A stretch of DNA of 64,000 bases, taken from JAMHWF01 sp035911095. GTDB lineage: Bacteria > Pseudomonadota > Gammaproteobacteria > Burkholderiales > Burkholderiaceae_C. This document shows, piece after piece, positions 47,961-58,669 of this stretch; within the stretch, counting starts at the first letter, position 1; every line of letters starts with the position of its first letter. A program made the position numbers and the translations under genes. The DNA lies in the NCBI GenBank assembly GCA_035911095.1, contig JAMHWF010000125.1, positions 35,667 to 99,666 of the forward strand, in the 5' to 3' direction. The notes under the pieces were generated by a model, which saw only the letters and a program-made list of their open reading frames with translations, did not search any database and had not been told where the DNA came from.

Positions 47961-48920
47961 ATGCGCCGTGACACCTTCCTCAAGTCCCTCGCCGCGCTGG
48001 CTGCCGCCGGTGCGCTGCCACTGCCCTCCTGGGCCGCCGCGAGCATGAAGCTGATGATCCCCGCCAACCCTGGCGGCGGCTGGGACATCACCGGGCGCGC
48101 GCTCGGCAAGGCGCTGCAGGACGCCGGCGTCGCCTCGACGGTCAGCTACGACAACAAGGGCGGCGCCGCCGGGGCGATCGGCCTGGCCCAGTTCATCAAC
48201 GCGAGCAAGGGCGACGCCAACGCGCTGCTGGTGATGGGCTCGGTGATGCTCGGCGGGCTGATCACGAGCAAGTCGCCGGTGAGCCTTTCGCAGGCGACGC
48301 CGATTGCGCGCCTGACCACCGAGTACAACGTCTTCGTGCTGCCGGCGGCCTCGCCGCTGAAGACGATGAAGGACGTGGTCGAGCAGATGAAGAAGGACCC
48401 GGGCAGCGTCAAGTGGGGCGGCGGCTCGCGCGGCGCCACCGAGCACATCGCCGCGGCGATGCTGGCGCGCGAGGTGGGCGTCGACCCGGCGAAGATCAAC
48501 TATGTCGCCTTCCGCGGCGGCGGCGAGGCGATCGCGGCGATCCTGGGCGGCAACGTCACCGTCGGCGGCAGCGGCTACAGCGAGTTCGCCGAGTACATCA
48601 AGACCGGCAAGATGCGCGCGATCGGTGTCACCTCGGAGGCGCGGATTCCCGGCATCGACGTGCCGACGATGAAGGAGCAGGGCTACAACGTCGTGATCGG
48701 CAACTGGCGCGGCGTGTTCGGCGCGGCGGGCATCAGCGCCGAGCAGCGCAAGGCGCTGGTCGACGGGATCGTGAAGGCGACCAAGTCCAAGGCCTGGGCC
48801 GAGGCGCTCGAGCGCAACGGCTGGACGCCCGCGGTGCTCACCAGCCCGGAGTTCGACAAGTTCGTCGACGACGAGTTCGCGAGCCTTCGCGCGGTGATGG
48901 TCAAGAGCGGGATGGTGTGA
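47961..48920 (+). CDS. tctC: Tripartite tricarboxylate transporter substrate-binding protein TctC
   Basis: Periplasmic receptor (319 aa) for citrate-like tricarboxylates. A twin-Arg-free signal peptide (MRRDTFLKSLAALAAAGALP, cleavage near SWAA, residue 26) is followed by the family motifs MIPANPGGGWDITGRALG and YDNKGGAAGAIG. KWGGGSRGATEHIAAAMLA lines the ligand site. An AGGAGA site precedes ATG 47961. Its TGA overlaps the tctB ATG. Confidence 0.93.
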   Translation: MRRDTFLKSLAALAAAGALPLPSWAAASMKLMIPANPGGGWDITGRALGKALQDAGVASTVSYDNKGGAAGAIGLAQFINASKGDANALLVMGSVMLGGLITSKSPVSLSQATPIARLTTEYNVFVLPAASPLKTMKDVVEQMKKDPGSVKWGGGSRGATEHIAAAMLAREVGVDPAKINYVAFRGGGEAIAAILGGNVTVGGSGYSEFAEYIKTGKMRAIGVTSEARIPGIDVPTMKEQGYNVVIGNWRGVFGAAGISAEQRKALVDGIVKATKSKAWAEALERNGWTPAVLTSPEFDKFVDDEFASLRAVMVKSGMV

Positions 48921-49414
48921 TGAAGCCGACCGAAGGCGCGGTCTCCGCCGGCACGCTCGCGCTCGGCGCGCTGATCGCCGCCGGCGCGACGCAGATCTCG
49001 TCCGACGCCGGCTACGGTGGCGTCGGCCCCAACTTCCTGCCCTGGGTGATCGGCCTGCTGCTCGTGCTGTGCGGCGTGGCCCTGCTGCGCGAGGTGATGA
49101 CCGGCGGCTTCCGCGAGCGCGAGGAGCCCTCGGGCGCGGCGCAGGGCGACTGGGGCGACTTCGTCTGGGTCTCGGCAGGGCTGCTGGCGAGCGCGCTGCT
49201 GATCACGACGATCGGCTTCGTCCTCGGTTGCACGCTGTGCTTCGTGCTGGCGGTGCGGGGCTTCCGCCGTTCGCAGGGCATTGCGCGGGCCGGGATCGCC
49301 TCGTGGCTCACCGACGCGGCGGTCGGCTTCGCGATCGCGGCGCCGGTGTACTGGATGTTCAGCAAGCTGCTCGAGATCAACCTGCCCGGCCTGACGGCGA
49401 GCGGCTGGATCTGA
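48920..49414 (+). CDS. tctB: Tripartite tricarboxylate transporter small membrane subunit TctB
   Basis: Small membrane subunit (164 aa) with four to five predicted helices (for example FLPWVIGLLLVLCGVALL and LLASALLITTIGFVLGCTLCFVLAV). It overlaps the tctC stop by one base. Sequence is poorly conserved in this family; assignment rests on length, topology and position between tctC and tctA. The gap of 116 bp to tctA holds GC-rich dyads but no clear promoter. Confidence 0.9.
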   Translation: MKPTEGAVSAGTLALGALIAAGATQISSDAGYGGVGPNFLPWVIGLLLVLCGVALLREVMTGGFREREEPSGAAQGDWGDFVWVSAGLLASALLITTIGFVLGCTLCFVLAVRGFRRSQGIARAGIASWLTDAAVGFAIAAPVYWMFSKLLEINLPGLTASGWI

Positions 49415-49530
49415 GCCCGGCAACGCCCGCCGCTGCCTGGCGGGTCGGCTGACAGAAGAGGGGCTTTGCGCCGGTCGGCGCGGCCCGGGAACGAACCGGC
49501 CTCGCGCAGCGCCGGGATCGGAGGCTGGAA

Positions 49531-51045
49531 ATGGAAACCCTCAACCTGCTGATGCAGGGCTTCGAGACGGCGCTGACGCCGATCAACCTGCTGTGGGCGC
49601 TGGTCGGCTGCACGATCGGCACCGCGGTGGGCGTGCTGCCGGGCATCGGTCCGGCGACCGCGGTGGCGATGCTGCTGCCGATCACGCTGAAGGTCGAGCC
49701 GACGGCCTCGATGATCTTCTTCGCCGGCATCTACTACGGCGCGATGTACGGCGGCTCGACAACCTCGATCCTGCTCAACACGCCGGGCGAGGCGGCGTCG
49801 ATGGTCACCGCGATGGAAGGCAATCGCATGGCCAAGAGCGGCCGCGCCGGCGCCGCGCTGGCCACCGCAGCGATCGGCTCCTTCGTCGCCGGCACGATCG
49901 CCACGGTGATCGTCACCTTCTGCGCGCCGCTGGTCGCCGAGTACGCGATCCGGCTCGGGCCGCCCGAGTACTTCCTGCTGATGGTGCTCGCCTTCACCAC
50001 CGTGAGCGCGGTGCTGGGCAAGAGCACCCTGCGCGGGCTCACCGCGCTGGGCGTCGGCCTGGCGATGGGCCTGGTCGGCATCGACCAGATCAGCGGTCAG
50101 GCGCGCTACACAGGCAACGTGCCCGAGCTGATGGACGGGCTCGAGGTGGTGCTGGTCGCGGTCGGCCTGTTCGCGGTCGGCGAGGCGCTCTACAACGTGC
50201 TCTACGAGGGCCGCGTCGTCGAGACGCAGAACCGCATGAGCCGCGTCCACATGACGAAGGCCGAGTGGCGCCGTTCGGTGCCGGCCTGGCTGCGTGCGAC
50301 CTTCATCGGCGTCCCCTTCGGCACCATTCCTGCCGGCGGCAGCGAGATCCCGACCTTCCTCAGCTACGCGACCGAGAAGAAGCTCTCGCGCCACAAGAAG
50401 GAGTTCGGCACGACCGGCGCGATCGAGGGCGTGGCCGGCCCCGAAGCGGCGAACAACGCGGCGATCACCGCGACGCTGATCCCGCTGCTGACGCTCGGCA
50501 TCCCGACCTCGAACACGACGGCGATCCTGCTCGGCGCATTCCAGAACTACGGCATCAACCCGGGGCCGCAGCTGTTCGACACCAACGGCGCGCTGGTCTG
50601 GGCGCTGATCGCTTCGCTCTACATCGGCAACGTGATGCTGCTGGTGCTCAACCTGCCGCTGGTCGGCCTGTGGGTGAAGCTGCTGAAGCTGCCGAAGGCG
50701 CCGCTGTACGCGGGCATCCTGATCTTCGCCACGGTCGGCGTCTATGGCATGCGGCAGTCGGCCTTCGACCTGGTGCTGCTGTATGCGATCGGCCTGCTCG
50801 GCGTGGTGATGCGGCGCTTCGACTTCCCGACCGCGCCGGTGGTGGTCGGCATGATCCTCGGGCCGCTCGCCGAGGCGCAGATGCGCAATGCGCTGTCGAT
50901 CGGGGAGGGCAGCTGGACGGTCTTCCTGCAGCGGCCGGGCTCGATCTTCCTGCTCGTCGTCATCGTCGGCGTGCTGGTGCTGCCGCGCCTCGCGAAGCGC
51001 CTGCGTCCGCCGGCGCCGCCGACCTCGCAGGAGGCGCTGTCCTGA
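49531..51045 (+). CDS. tctA: Tripartite tricarboxylate transporter large permease TctA
   Basis: Twelve-helix permease (504 aa) of the TTT family that moves tricarboxylates using the sodium or proton gradient. The signature GVLPGIGPATAVAMLLPITL opens the protein, and YYGAMYGGSTTSILLNTPGEAAS and EGVAGPEAANNAAITATLIPLLTLGIPTSNTTAILL are the conserved substrate-path loops. It completes the tctCBA operon under TctDE control. Confidence 0.96.
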   Translation: METLNLLMQGFETALTPINLLWALVGCTIGTAVGVLPGIGPATAVAMLLPITLKVEPTASMIFFAGIYYGAMYGGSTTSILLNTPGEAASMVTAMEGNRMAKSGRAGAALATAAIGSFVAGTIATVIVTFCAPLVAEYAIRLGPPEYFLLMVLAFTTVSAVLGKSTLRGLTALGVGLAMGLVGIDQISGQARYTGNVPELMDGLEVVLVAVGLFAVGEALYNVLYEGRVVETQNRMSRVHMTKAEWRRSVPAWLRATFIGVPFGTIPAGGSEIPTFLSYATEKKLSRHKKEFGTTGAIEGVAGPEAANNAAITATLIPLLTLGIPTSNTTAILLGAFQNYGINPGPQLFDTNGALVWALIASLYIGNVMLLVLNLPLVGLWVKLLKLPKAPLYAGILIFATVGVYGMRQSAFDLVLLYAIGLLGVVMRRFDFPTAPVVVGMILGPLAEAQMRNALSIGEGSWTVFLQRPGSIFLLVVIVGVLVLPRLAKRLRPPAPPTSQEALS

Positions 51046-51061
51046 CGGAAGGCGGCGTGCC

Positions 51062-51079
51062 CCGGTGGCGCGCCACCGG
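51062..51079. repeat. 18-bp perfect palindrome between tctA and hemH
   Basis: CCGGTGGCG followed directly by its complement CGCCACCGG. It lies in the 60-bp gap between convergent genes, so it may act as a bidirectional transcript end. No T run accompanies it. Confidence 0.4.
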
Positions 51080-51105
51080 CTGCGACGGCCGGCTGGTCGG
51101 CCCGC

Positions 51106-52137
51106 TCAGGCCGAGGTATCGGTGGGCCAACCCTGCAGGTGCCGGATCGCGATGGCCGACAGCGCCGCGATCCACGGGTGGCTGTCGTTGAGGCAGGGGA
51201 TCAGGTGAAACTCGCGGCCGCCCGCGGCGAGGAAGGTGGCGCGCACCTCCTCGCCGATCTCCTCCAGTGTCTCGAGGCAGTCGGCGGTGAAGCCGGGGCA
51301 CAGCACGTCGACGCGGCGCACGCCTTCGCGGGCCAGCCGCTCGACGCTCGGTTCGGTGTACGGCTCGAGCCAGCGCGCGCGGCCGAAGCGGCTCTGGAAG
51401 GTGACAAGGGTCCGCTCGGCGGGCAGTTGCAGCCGCTCGCGCAACAGCTCGGCGGTGCGTCGGCATTCGGATTCGTAGGGGTCGCCGAGCGCGATGCTGC
51501 GCGCCGGCACGCCGTGGAAGCTGAGCACCAGGCGTTCTGCCGGCCCGGCGCCGCGCCAGTGGGACTCGACGCGCTGCGCGAGTGCCTCGATGTAGGCGGC
51601 GTCGTCGTGATAGCGGTTGACGAAGCGCAGCTCCGGCACGTGGCGGGCGCCTTGCGCCCAGCCGGCGACCGCATCGAAGACGCTGGCCGTCGTCGCCGCG
51701 GCGTATTGCGGGTAGAGGGGCAGCACCAGCACGCGCGTCGCGCCTTCGGCCCGCAGGGCATCGAGCTGGGCGCCGATCGACGGCGAGCCGTAGCGCATCG
51801 CCTCGCGCACCAGCACGCGGTGGCCGCGCTCGCCGAGATAGCCGCCGAGCAGGCGCGCCTGCTTCTCGGTCCAGACGCGCAGCGGCGAACCCTGCTCGGT
51901 CCAGATCGTCGCGTACTTGGCGGCCGACTTGGCCGGGCGCACGCGCAGGATCACGCCGTGCAGCAGCGGGCGCCAGAGCCAGCGCGGGATCTCGACCACG
52001 CGCGGGTCGTCGAGAAACTGCGCCAGATAACGCCGCACCGCGGGCGTCGTCGGGGCGTCGGGCGTGCCGAGGTTGCACAGCAGCACACCGGTGCGCGGCG
52101 CAGCCTGCGGCGCCGCGGGCTCGGGCCGGTAGCTCAC
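51106..52137 (-). CDS. hemH: Ferrochelatase
   Basis: Inserts Fe2+ into protoporphyrin IX in the last step of heme synthesis (343 aa). The opening RTGVLLCNLGTPDAPTTPAVRRYLAQFLDDPRVVEIP, the catalytic histidine in LVLSFHGVPARSI and CPGFTADCLETLEEIGEE are family signatures. The start is GTG 52137, which overlaps the stop of the upstream receiver gene as GTGA. The gene ends close to convergent tctA. Confidence 0.97.
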   Translation of the reverse strand: MSYRPEPAAPQAAPRTGVLLCNLGTPDAPTTPAVRRYLAQFLDDPRVVEIPRWLWRPLLHGVILRVRPAKSAAKYATIWTEQGSPLRVWTEKQARLLGGYLGERGHRVLVREAMRYGSPSIGAQLDALRAEGATRVLVLPLYPQYAAATTASVFDAVAGWAQGARHVPELRFVNRYHDDAAYIEALAQRVESHWRGAGPAERLVLSFHGVPARSIALGDPYESECRRTAELLRERLQLPAERTLVTFQSRFGRARWLEPYTEPSVERLAREGVRRVDVLCPGFTADCLETLEEIGEEVRATFLAAGGREFHLIPCLNDSHPWIAALSAIAIRHLQGWPTDTSA

Positions 52138-52523
52138 GCCGGCGGCAGGCGCAGGGCCGCCAGGTCGCCGAGCACACGCGCCACGTCGATCGGCTTGGTC
52201 CAGTAGCCGTCGAAGCCGATCTCGCGGGCGTGCTGTAGGTCTTCAGGCTGTCCGTCGGCCGAGCACATGAAGGCCGGCGCCCGGCCCAGCCCGGGCAGGG
52301 CGCGCAGCCGGGGCAACAGGTCGTGGCCGCTGGTGTCGGGCAGGTGGGCATCGAGCACCAGCACATGCGGCGCCCAGGCCCGGGCGATGTCGATCGCGTC
52401 GCCGCCGGTCTCGGCGATGCGCAACTCGAGGCGCGGGTGATGCATCAGCATCTCCTCGAAGAGCAGCGCGTTGATGCGGTTGTCTTCCACGTACAGCAGG
52501 CGCATGGGCGGATTGTGTGTCAT
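52134..52523 (-). CDS. Stand-alone CheY-like receiver protein
   Basis: A 129-aa single receiver domain: acidic E13/D14 in LLYVEDNRIN, phospho-acceptor D58 in VLVLDAHLPD, and K110 in GYWTKPID. It lacks any output domain. ATG 52505 is an alternative start six codons in; it leaves more room for the divergent HAD gene, whose ATG is at 52532. Its stop overlaps the hemH GTG, so the two are translationally coupled. No cognate kinase is nearby. Confidence 0.87.
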   Translation of the reverse strand: MTHNPPMRLLYVEDNRINALLFEEMLMHHPRLELRIAETGGDAIDIARAWAPHVLVLDAHLPDTSGHDLLPRLRALPGLGRAPAFMCSADGQPEDLQHAREIGFDGYWTKPIDVARVLGDLAALRLPPA

Positions 52524-52531
52524 AAGCTCGC

Positions 52532-53224
52532 ATGCGCCTCGAAGTGCCGACGCCCCCGCTGGCCATCACCCTCGACCTCGACGACACGCTGTGGCCGATC
52601 ATGCCGACGATCGAGAAGGCGGAGCGGGCGCTGCGCGACTGGCTGGGCGCGCACGCACCGGCCACCGGGGCCGCGCTCGACGCGGCGGCCTGGCGCGCGC
52701 TGCGTGAGCGCGTCGAGCGCGAGCGGCCCGAGTGGGCCCACGACCTCGGCCGCCTGCGCCTCGAGACGATCCGGCGCGGCCTGGAGCAGGCGGGCGACGA
52801 CCCGGCGTTGGCCGAGCCGGCCTTCGACTGCTTCTTCGAGCATCGGCAGCGCGTCGAACCCTATGACGATGCGGTGCCCGCGCTGCGCCGCCTGGCCGCG
52901 CGCTACCCGTTGTGGGCGATCAGCAATGGCAACGCCGACCTGCGGCGCGTCGGCCTGGCCGAGCACTTCGCGGGTGGCCTGTCGGCGAGCGAGTTCGGCC
53001 TGGCGAAGCCGCGGCCCGAGATCTTTCACGAGTCCTGCCGCAGGCTCGGCGTGGCGCCGGACCGTGTGCTGCACGTCGGCGACGATCTCGAACTGGACGT
53101 GCGCGGCGCACTGGCCGCCGGCCTGCGGGCTGTCTGGGTCGATCGGCGAGGTGAGGCGCCTGCCCGGGGGCCCGACCTGCGTGTGCCCGACCTGGGCGTG
53201 CTGGCCGACGCACTGGGCTGCTGA
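52532..53224 (+). CDS. HAD-superfamily hydrolase (subfamily IA-like)
   Basis: Haloacid-dehalogenase-type phosphatase (230 aa). Motif I is LDLDDTLWPI (nucleophile Asp17 region), motif II is ISNGN, motif III lysine is in LAKPRPEIF and motif IV is HVGDDLELDVRGA. A helical cap occupies about residues 28-110. Its substrate is not evident. The start is eight bases from the longest reading of the divergent receiver gene. Confidence 0.88.
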   Translation: MRLEVPTPPLAITLDLDDTLWPIMPTIEKAERALRDWLGAHAPATGAALDAAAWRALRERVERERPEWAHDLGRLRLETIRRGLEQAGDDPALAEPAFDCFFEHRQRVEPYDDAVPALRRLAARYPLWAISNGNADLRRVGLAEHFAGGLSASEFGLAKPRPEIFHESCRRLGVAPDRVLHVGDDLELDVRGALAAGLRAVWVDRRGEAPARGPDLRVPDLGVLADALGC

Positions 53225-53269
53225 GCCGGGCGCTTGGGCCGCTGACCGTCGCGCCGCCGGCGTCATCGC

Positions 53270-54232
53270 TCAGAGTTCCAGCGGAAACTGCGGCTGCGTC
53301 TCCACGAAGCGGATCACCTCGAAGCGCACGCAGGCGGCGACCGCCTCGGTGAGCGGCGTGCCCAGGCCGATCAGCCCGGAGCCGTGCAGCGTGCAGCTGC
53401 CGCGCCGCAGGCTGAGCATCTCCTCGCCCTGGCCGAAGCGTACGTATGTGCCGTTGTAGCTGAGGTCGGTCAGCTGGAAGGTGCCGCCGTGCCAGTCGAT
53501 GCGCGCATGCGAGCGCGAGACGCGCGCGTCGTCGATGCAGTAGGTGGCCTGCGGGCTGCGCCCGAGCACGACCGGCAGGCTCGGCCCGTCGAAGACCCGG
53601 TTCAGGTCGAGCCAGACGAGGCGGATCGCCTCCTGCTCGTTGACCTGCGCGAACTCGCCATAGGTCGTCGCGACCGCGTCGCCGAGCCGCGGTGACTCGA
53701 GCAGGTGCACCTGGACGGGTTCCGCGCGCCCGCGCAGCTGGATGCGGTCCATGTTGCGGAAGCGCTGCTGCTCGCCGCGCGTGAGCTTGCGCAGCACGGC
53801 GCCGGTGGCGAGCGTCTCGTTGTCGCCGGCGTGGTCCAGCAGGCGCGCGGCGACGTTGACCGCATCGCCGAAGCAGTCGCCCGCCATCTCGACGACCTCG
53901 CCGGTGGCCAGCGCCACCTGCAGCTTCAGCGAGGGGAACTGGCCGGTGAGGGTCGGGTTCGCGTTCGCCGCCTGGCCGGCGACGATCGCGGCCAGCAGGT
54001 CCTGCATCTCGTCGGCAGCCTGCACCGCGGCGCGCGGGTGGCGGAACAACGCCATCAGGCCATCGCCGAGCGTCTTGATGACGGTGCCGTCGCACTGGTG
54101 CACCACGCCCGCCAGCGCCGAGACGCTGTGCGTGACGACGGCCGTCGCGCGGGCGTTGCCCAGCGTCTCGTAGAGCGAGGTGCTGCCGCGCAGATCGGCG
54201 AACAGCACCGTGCGTTCGGCGATGTGGGTCAT
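53270..54232 (-). CDS. Class III adenylate cyclase fused to an FHA domain
   Basis: A 320-aa soluble protein. The class III cyclase domain (about 5-180) has metal-binding Asp13 (FADLRGS) and Asp57 (TLGDG), adenine-specifying Lys53 and Asp119, and transition-state Asn126 and Arg130 (VNVAAR), so the full catalytic set for cAMP synthesis is present. An FHA phosphothreonine-binding domain follows (about 200-290) with GRS at 224-226, SRSH at 239-242 and NG at 260-261. It is downstream of rpoD by 88 bp on the same strand. The link to Ser/Thr phosphorylation is inference. Confidence 0.88.
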   Translation of the reverse strand: MTHIAERTVLFADLRGSTSLYETLGNARATAVVTHSVSALAGVVHQCDGTVIKTLGDGLMALFRHPRAAVQAADEMQDLLAAIVAGQAANANPTLTGQFPSLKLQVALATGEVVEMAGDCFGDAVNVAARLLDHAGDNETLATGAVLRKLTRGEQQRFRNMDRIQLRGRAEPVQVHLLESPRLGDAVATTYGEFAQVNEQEAIRLVWLDLNRVFDGPSLPVVLGRSPQATYCIDDARVSRSHARIDWHGGTFQLTDLSYNGTYVRFGQGEEMLSLRRGSCTLHGSGLIGLGTPLTEAVAACVRFEVIRFVETQPQFPLEL

Positions 54233-54320
54233 GCGGCGGGCAGGGACGCGGGCGGTGCCATGGACCGCCCGATTCTAGAGGCCCACCCGAAGGAGGGTTC
54301 CGCAGCCGGAGCCGCCCTGG

Positions 54321-56549
<2,229 letters not shown>

Positions 56550-56899
56550 GCGATTCCTTGAGCGTTCGAAGGCAGATGCGGGCACTCGCGGCGCTTCGCA
56601 AGCCCGAGCGGCGATGCCGAGGCCCGGCGCGGTCGCCGGGCGGGACGGGGGCGTACAAAGGGCCGGGGAGTGGCCTGGCCGACGCGCAGGCCAAAACCTT
56701 CGGACAGACTCATCGACTGACGCCTTGTAGGGCGCTGCCTTGGGGTCTGCCGACGGGCCATGCGGTCGACGGGCTGGGCAAGCTGGCGTGAACGTCTGGA
56801 GATGCAGCCCTTGCGGGTAAGGGTGGCCGATGACCTGTTCTTCAGGTGGCCGGGGCCCGGAGGTGCTGCCGTCACTCTTGCCGCGCGTAACAACCGAGC
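56550..56899 (-). other. rpoD 5' leader, no gene seen
   Basis: This stretch is the presumed untranslated leader of rpoD (transcript start near 56893). It contains a perfect 8-bp hairpin with 4-nt loop at 56622-56641 (GCCCGGCG/CGCCGGGC), close to the start codon. A looser dyad GGCCTG/CAGGCC lies at about 56673-56693. Open frames here lack codon bias and family features. Confidence 0.5.
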
Positions 56900-56928
56900 A
56901 TTATCGTCGATCCTTGCGAAAACGTCAA
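56900..56928 (-). promoter_or_regulatory. Sigma-70 promoter for rpoD
   Basis: On the minus strand TTGACG (56928-56923), a 17-bp spacer and GATAAT (56905-56900) form a near-consensus promoter. It is downstream of pcaG, so rpoD does not depend on transcription through the pca genes. Confidence 0.75.
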
Positions 56929-57033
56929 AGACGACATGCATCGCACCCGCCGATTCCGTGCAATCTCGTCTTGAATCGGGCGGGCTCACCGGCCGCAGCG
57001 CAGGCCGGGGAAGCCGAAGCAGCGCGAGGGGCG

Positions 57034-57078
57034 GGCCTGGGAGTCCAGGCCGTCAAGGACCCCGTCAAGGACCCGTCA
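57034..57078. repeat. Hairpin and tandem repeat at the pcaG 3' end
   Basis: Two tandem copies of CGTCAAGGACCC (57051-57062, 57063-57074) run into GTCA, whose TCA is the pcaG stop on the minus strand. A 7-bp hairpin GGCCTGG/CCAGGCC (57034-57051) lies just beyond. The repeat may have extended or shifted the gene end; the hairpin may end the pca transcript. Confidence 0.45.
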
Positions 57079-57729
57079 GATGTCGAAGAACACCGTCTCC
57101 AGCGCCGGGTCCGGCGCCTGGACGCGGATATCGAAGCGGTAGACCGTGGTGCCGTTGTGGGTGTTCCGGTGCGCAAGCAGGGTCTTGCGCCGAACGTCCC
57201 ATTCGATCGAGTTGAGCACCGGGTCGACGCGGTTCGCCTCGCCTTCGTCGTCGAAGTACATCCGCGTGTGCAGGCCGAGGTTGATGCCTCGCGCGAAGAG
57301 CACGAAGGCGATGTGCGGTGCCTGCGGCGGCCCGCCGCTGGACGAGGGGACGGGGCCCGGCTTGATCGTGTCGAAGTGGTAGAGGCCGGTCTCGAAGTCG
57401 GCGCCGGTGCGGCCCCAGCCGCGGAAGGCAGAGGGATGCGGGTCGGCGGGGTGGGCGTAGTGGCCTTCGGCGTCGGCCTGCCAGATCTCGACCAGCAGGT
57501 CGCGGATCGGCGTGCCGCTGCCGTCATAGACGCAGCCCTCGACGCGGATCAGCTCGCCCGGCGTGTCCGGCCCCGCGACCGCATGGCCGAAGTTGTTCTC
57601 GAAGATCTCGAAGCCCGCCTGGCGCGGCGCGAGCCCGATGTGCACGTAGGGCCCGCCAGTTTGCGAGGCGGTCTCGCGCAGCGCGCGCACCGGCGGGATG
57701 CCGAAGGAAGGGGGGGCGGTGAACGGCAT
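57076..57729 (-). CDS. pcaG: Protocatechuate 3,4-dioxygenase alpha subunit
   Basis: Alpha subunit (217 aa) of the intradiol ring-cleaving enzyme that opens protocatechuate to 3-carboxy-cis,cis-muconate. The segments GGPYVHIGLAPRQAGFEIFENNFGHAVAG, LLVEIWQADAEGHYAHPADPH and FGRGINLGLHTRMYF-type (here FARGINLGLHTRMYF) follow the family. As expected for the alpha chain, the four iron ligands of the beta chain are not all conserved. It starts 10 bp after pcaH. Confidence 0.95.
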   Translation of the reverse strand: MPFTAPPSFGIPPVRALRETASQTGGPYVHIGLAPRQAGFEIFENNFGHAVAGPDTPGELIRVEGCVYDGSGTPIRDLLVEIWQADAEGHYAHPADPHPSAFRGWGRTGADFETGLYHFDTIKPGPVPSSSGGPPQAPHIAFVLFARGINLGLHTRMYFDDEGEANRVDPVLNSIEWDVRRKTLLAHRNTHNGTTVYRFDIRVQAPDPALETVFFDI

Positions 57730-57739
57730 CGTGGTCTCC

Positions 57740-58474
57740 TCAGCGGCCTTCGAACCAGGTCTGGCGGCGACCGCGCAGCACGATGTCGAAGCGGTAGCAG
57801 CGGCTGTCGAGCTCGACGAAGTGGGGCCGGTCCTCGAGCGCGATCAGGCCGCGCACCTGCTCCTCGTCGGGGATCGACTGCAGGATCGGGCAGCCGGGGA
57901 TCAGCGTGTCGCCCTCGAAGTACATCTGGGTGATCAACCGCTGCGCCCAGCCGTCGCCCTGCAGCGAATAGTGGATGTGCGCCGGGCGCCATTCGTTGAT
58001 CCGGTTGCGCCAGGGGTAGGGCCCCGGCCGGATCGTGCGGTAGATGAAGTGGCCGCCGGCGTCGGTCAGCATGCGGCCGCAGCCGCCGAAGTTCGGGTCG
58101 AGGGCGCCGATGTACTGGTCCTTCTTGTGCCGGTAGCGGCCGCTGGCGTTGGCCTGCCAGACCTCGACCAGCGCGTTCGGCACCGGGCGGCCGTATTCGT
58201 CGTGCACGTAGCCGTGGACGATCACCCGCTCGCCGATCGGCAGGCCGTCGCGGGCGTAGTTGAGGATCAGGTCATTGTCCTTCTCGCCCAGCTCGCCTTG
58301 CGAGAAGCGCGGGCCGCTGCGCTCGGTGAGCGTTTGGGTGATCGAGATCAGCGCGTTGCGCGGCGAGCGCAACACGCTGGTCTTGTAGGCGGGCGTCAGC
58401 GCGGGGGGGTGCAGCGAGGTGTCGCGCTGCCGGAACGGCCCGTAGGCGGCTTCGGGCGAGGAAGGCGCGTTCAT
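57740..58474 (-). CDS. pcaH: Protocatechuate 3,4-dioxygenase beta subunit
   Basis: Catalytic, Fe(III)-binding subunit (244 aa). The four iron ligands are visible: Tyr114 in SGRYRHKKD, Tyr153 in RPGPYPWRN, and His166 and His168 in RPAHIHYSL. VEVWQANASGRY is the intradiol signature. No other beta-ketoadipate genes (pcaBCDIJF) are in the window. The regulator-like lysR gene lies upstream on the same strand, 195 bp away. Confidence 0.97.
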   Translation of the reverse strand: MNAPSSPEAAYGPFRQRDTSLHPPALTPAYKTSVLRSPRNALISITQTLTERSGPRFSQGELGEKDNDLILNYARDGLPIGERVIVHGYVHDEYGRPVPNALVEVWQANASGRYRHKKDQYIGALDPNFGGCGRMLTDAGGHFIYRTIRPGPYPWRNRINEWRPAHIHYSLQGDGWAQRLITQMYFEGDTLIPGCPILQSIPDEEQVRGLIALEDRPHFVELDSRCYRFDIVLRGRRQTWFEGR

Positions 58475-58583
58475 TCGGTCTCCTTGTGGTCTGGGCGCCG
58501 CCTCGTCCGGTGCACGGCGGCGGCGGGTGCGAAGGGCACTCTAGGGAGCGCCCGGGCGGGCGGCAATTGATTTCTGGTCGCAC

Positions 58584-58608
58584 GCCGACTGAGCGTTCGT
58601 CAGTCGGC
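58584..58608. repeat. Inverted repeat between lysR and pcaH
   Basis: A 9-bp perfect stem GCCGACTGA/TCAGTCGGC with a 7-nt centre, 110 bp upstream of the pcaH start and 61 bp past the lysR stop. With no T run it may be a regulator-binding dyad or a lysR transcript end. Confidence 0.4.
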
Positions 58609-58669
58609 CGTGCTCACCGGCTGACGCAGGCCGCCTCGGACGGCGCGCAGGCGGCGCACCAGGAGGGCG

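Noticed and set aside
45533..47971. 812-residue plus-strand frame opposite tctE and tctD
   Set aside because: Antisense shadow; both two-component genes are intact on the minus strand.
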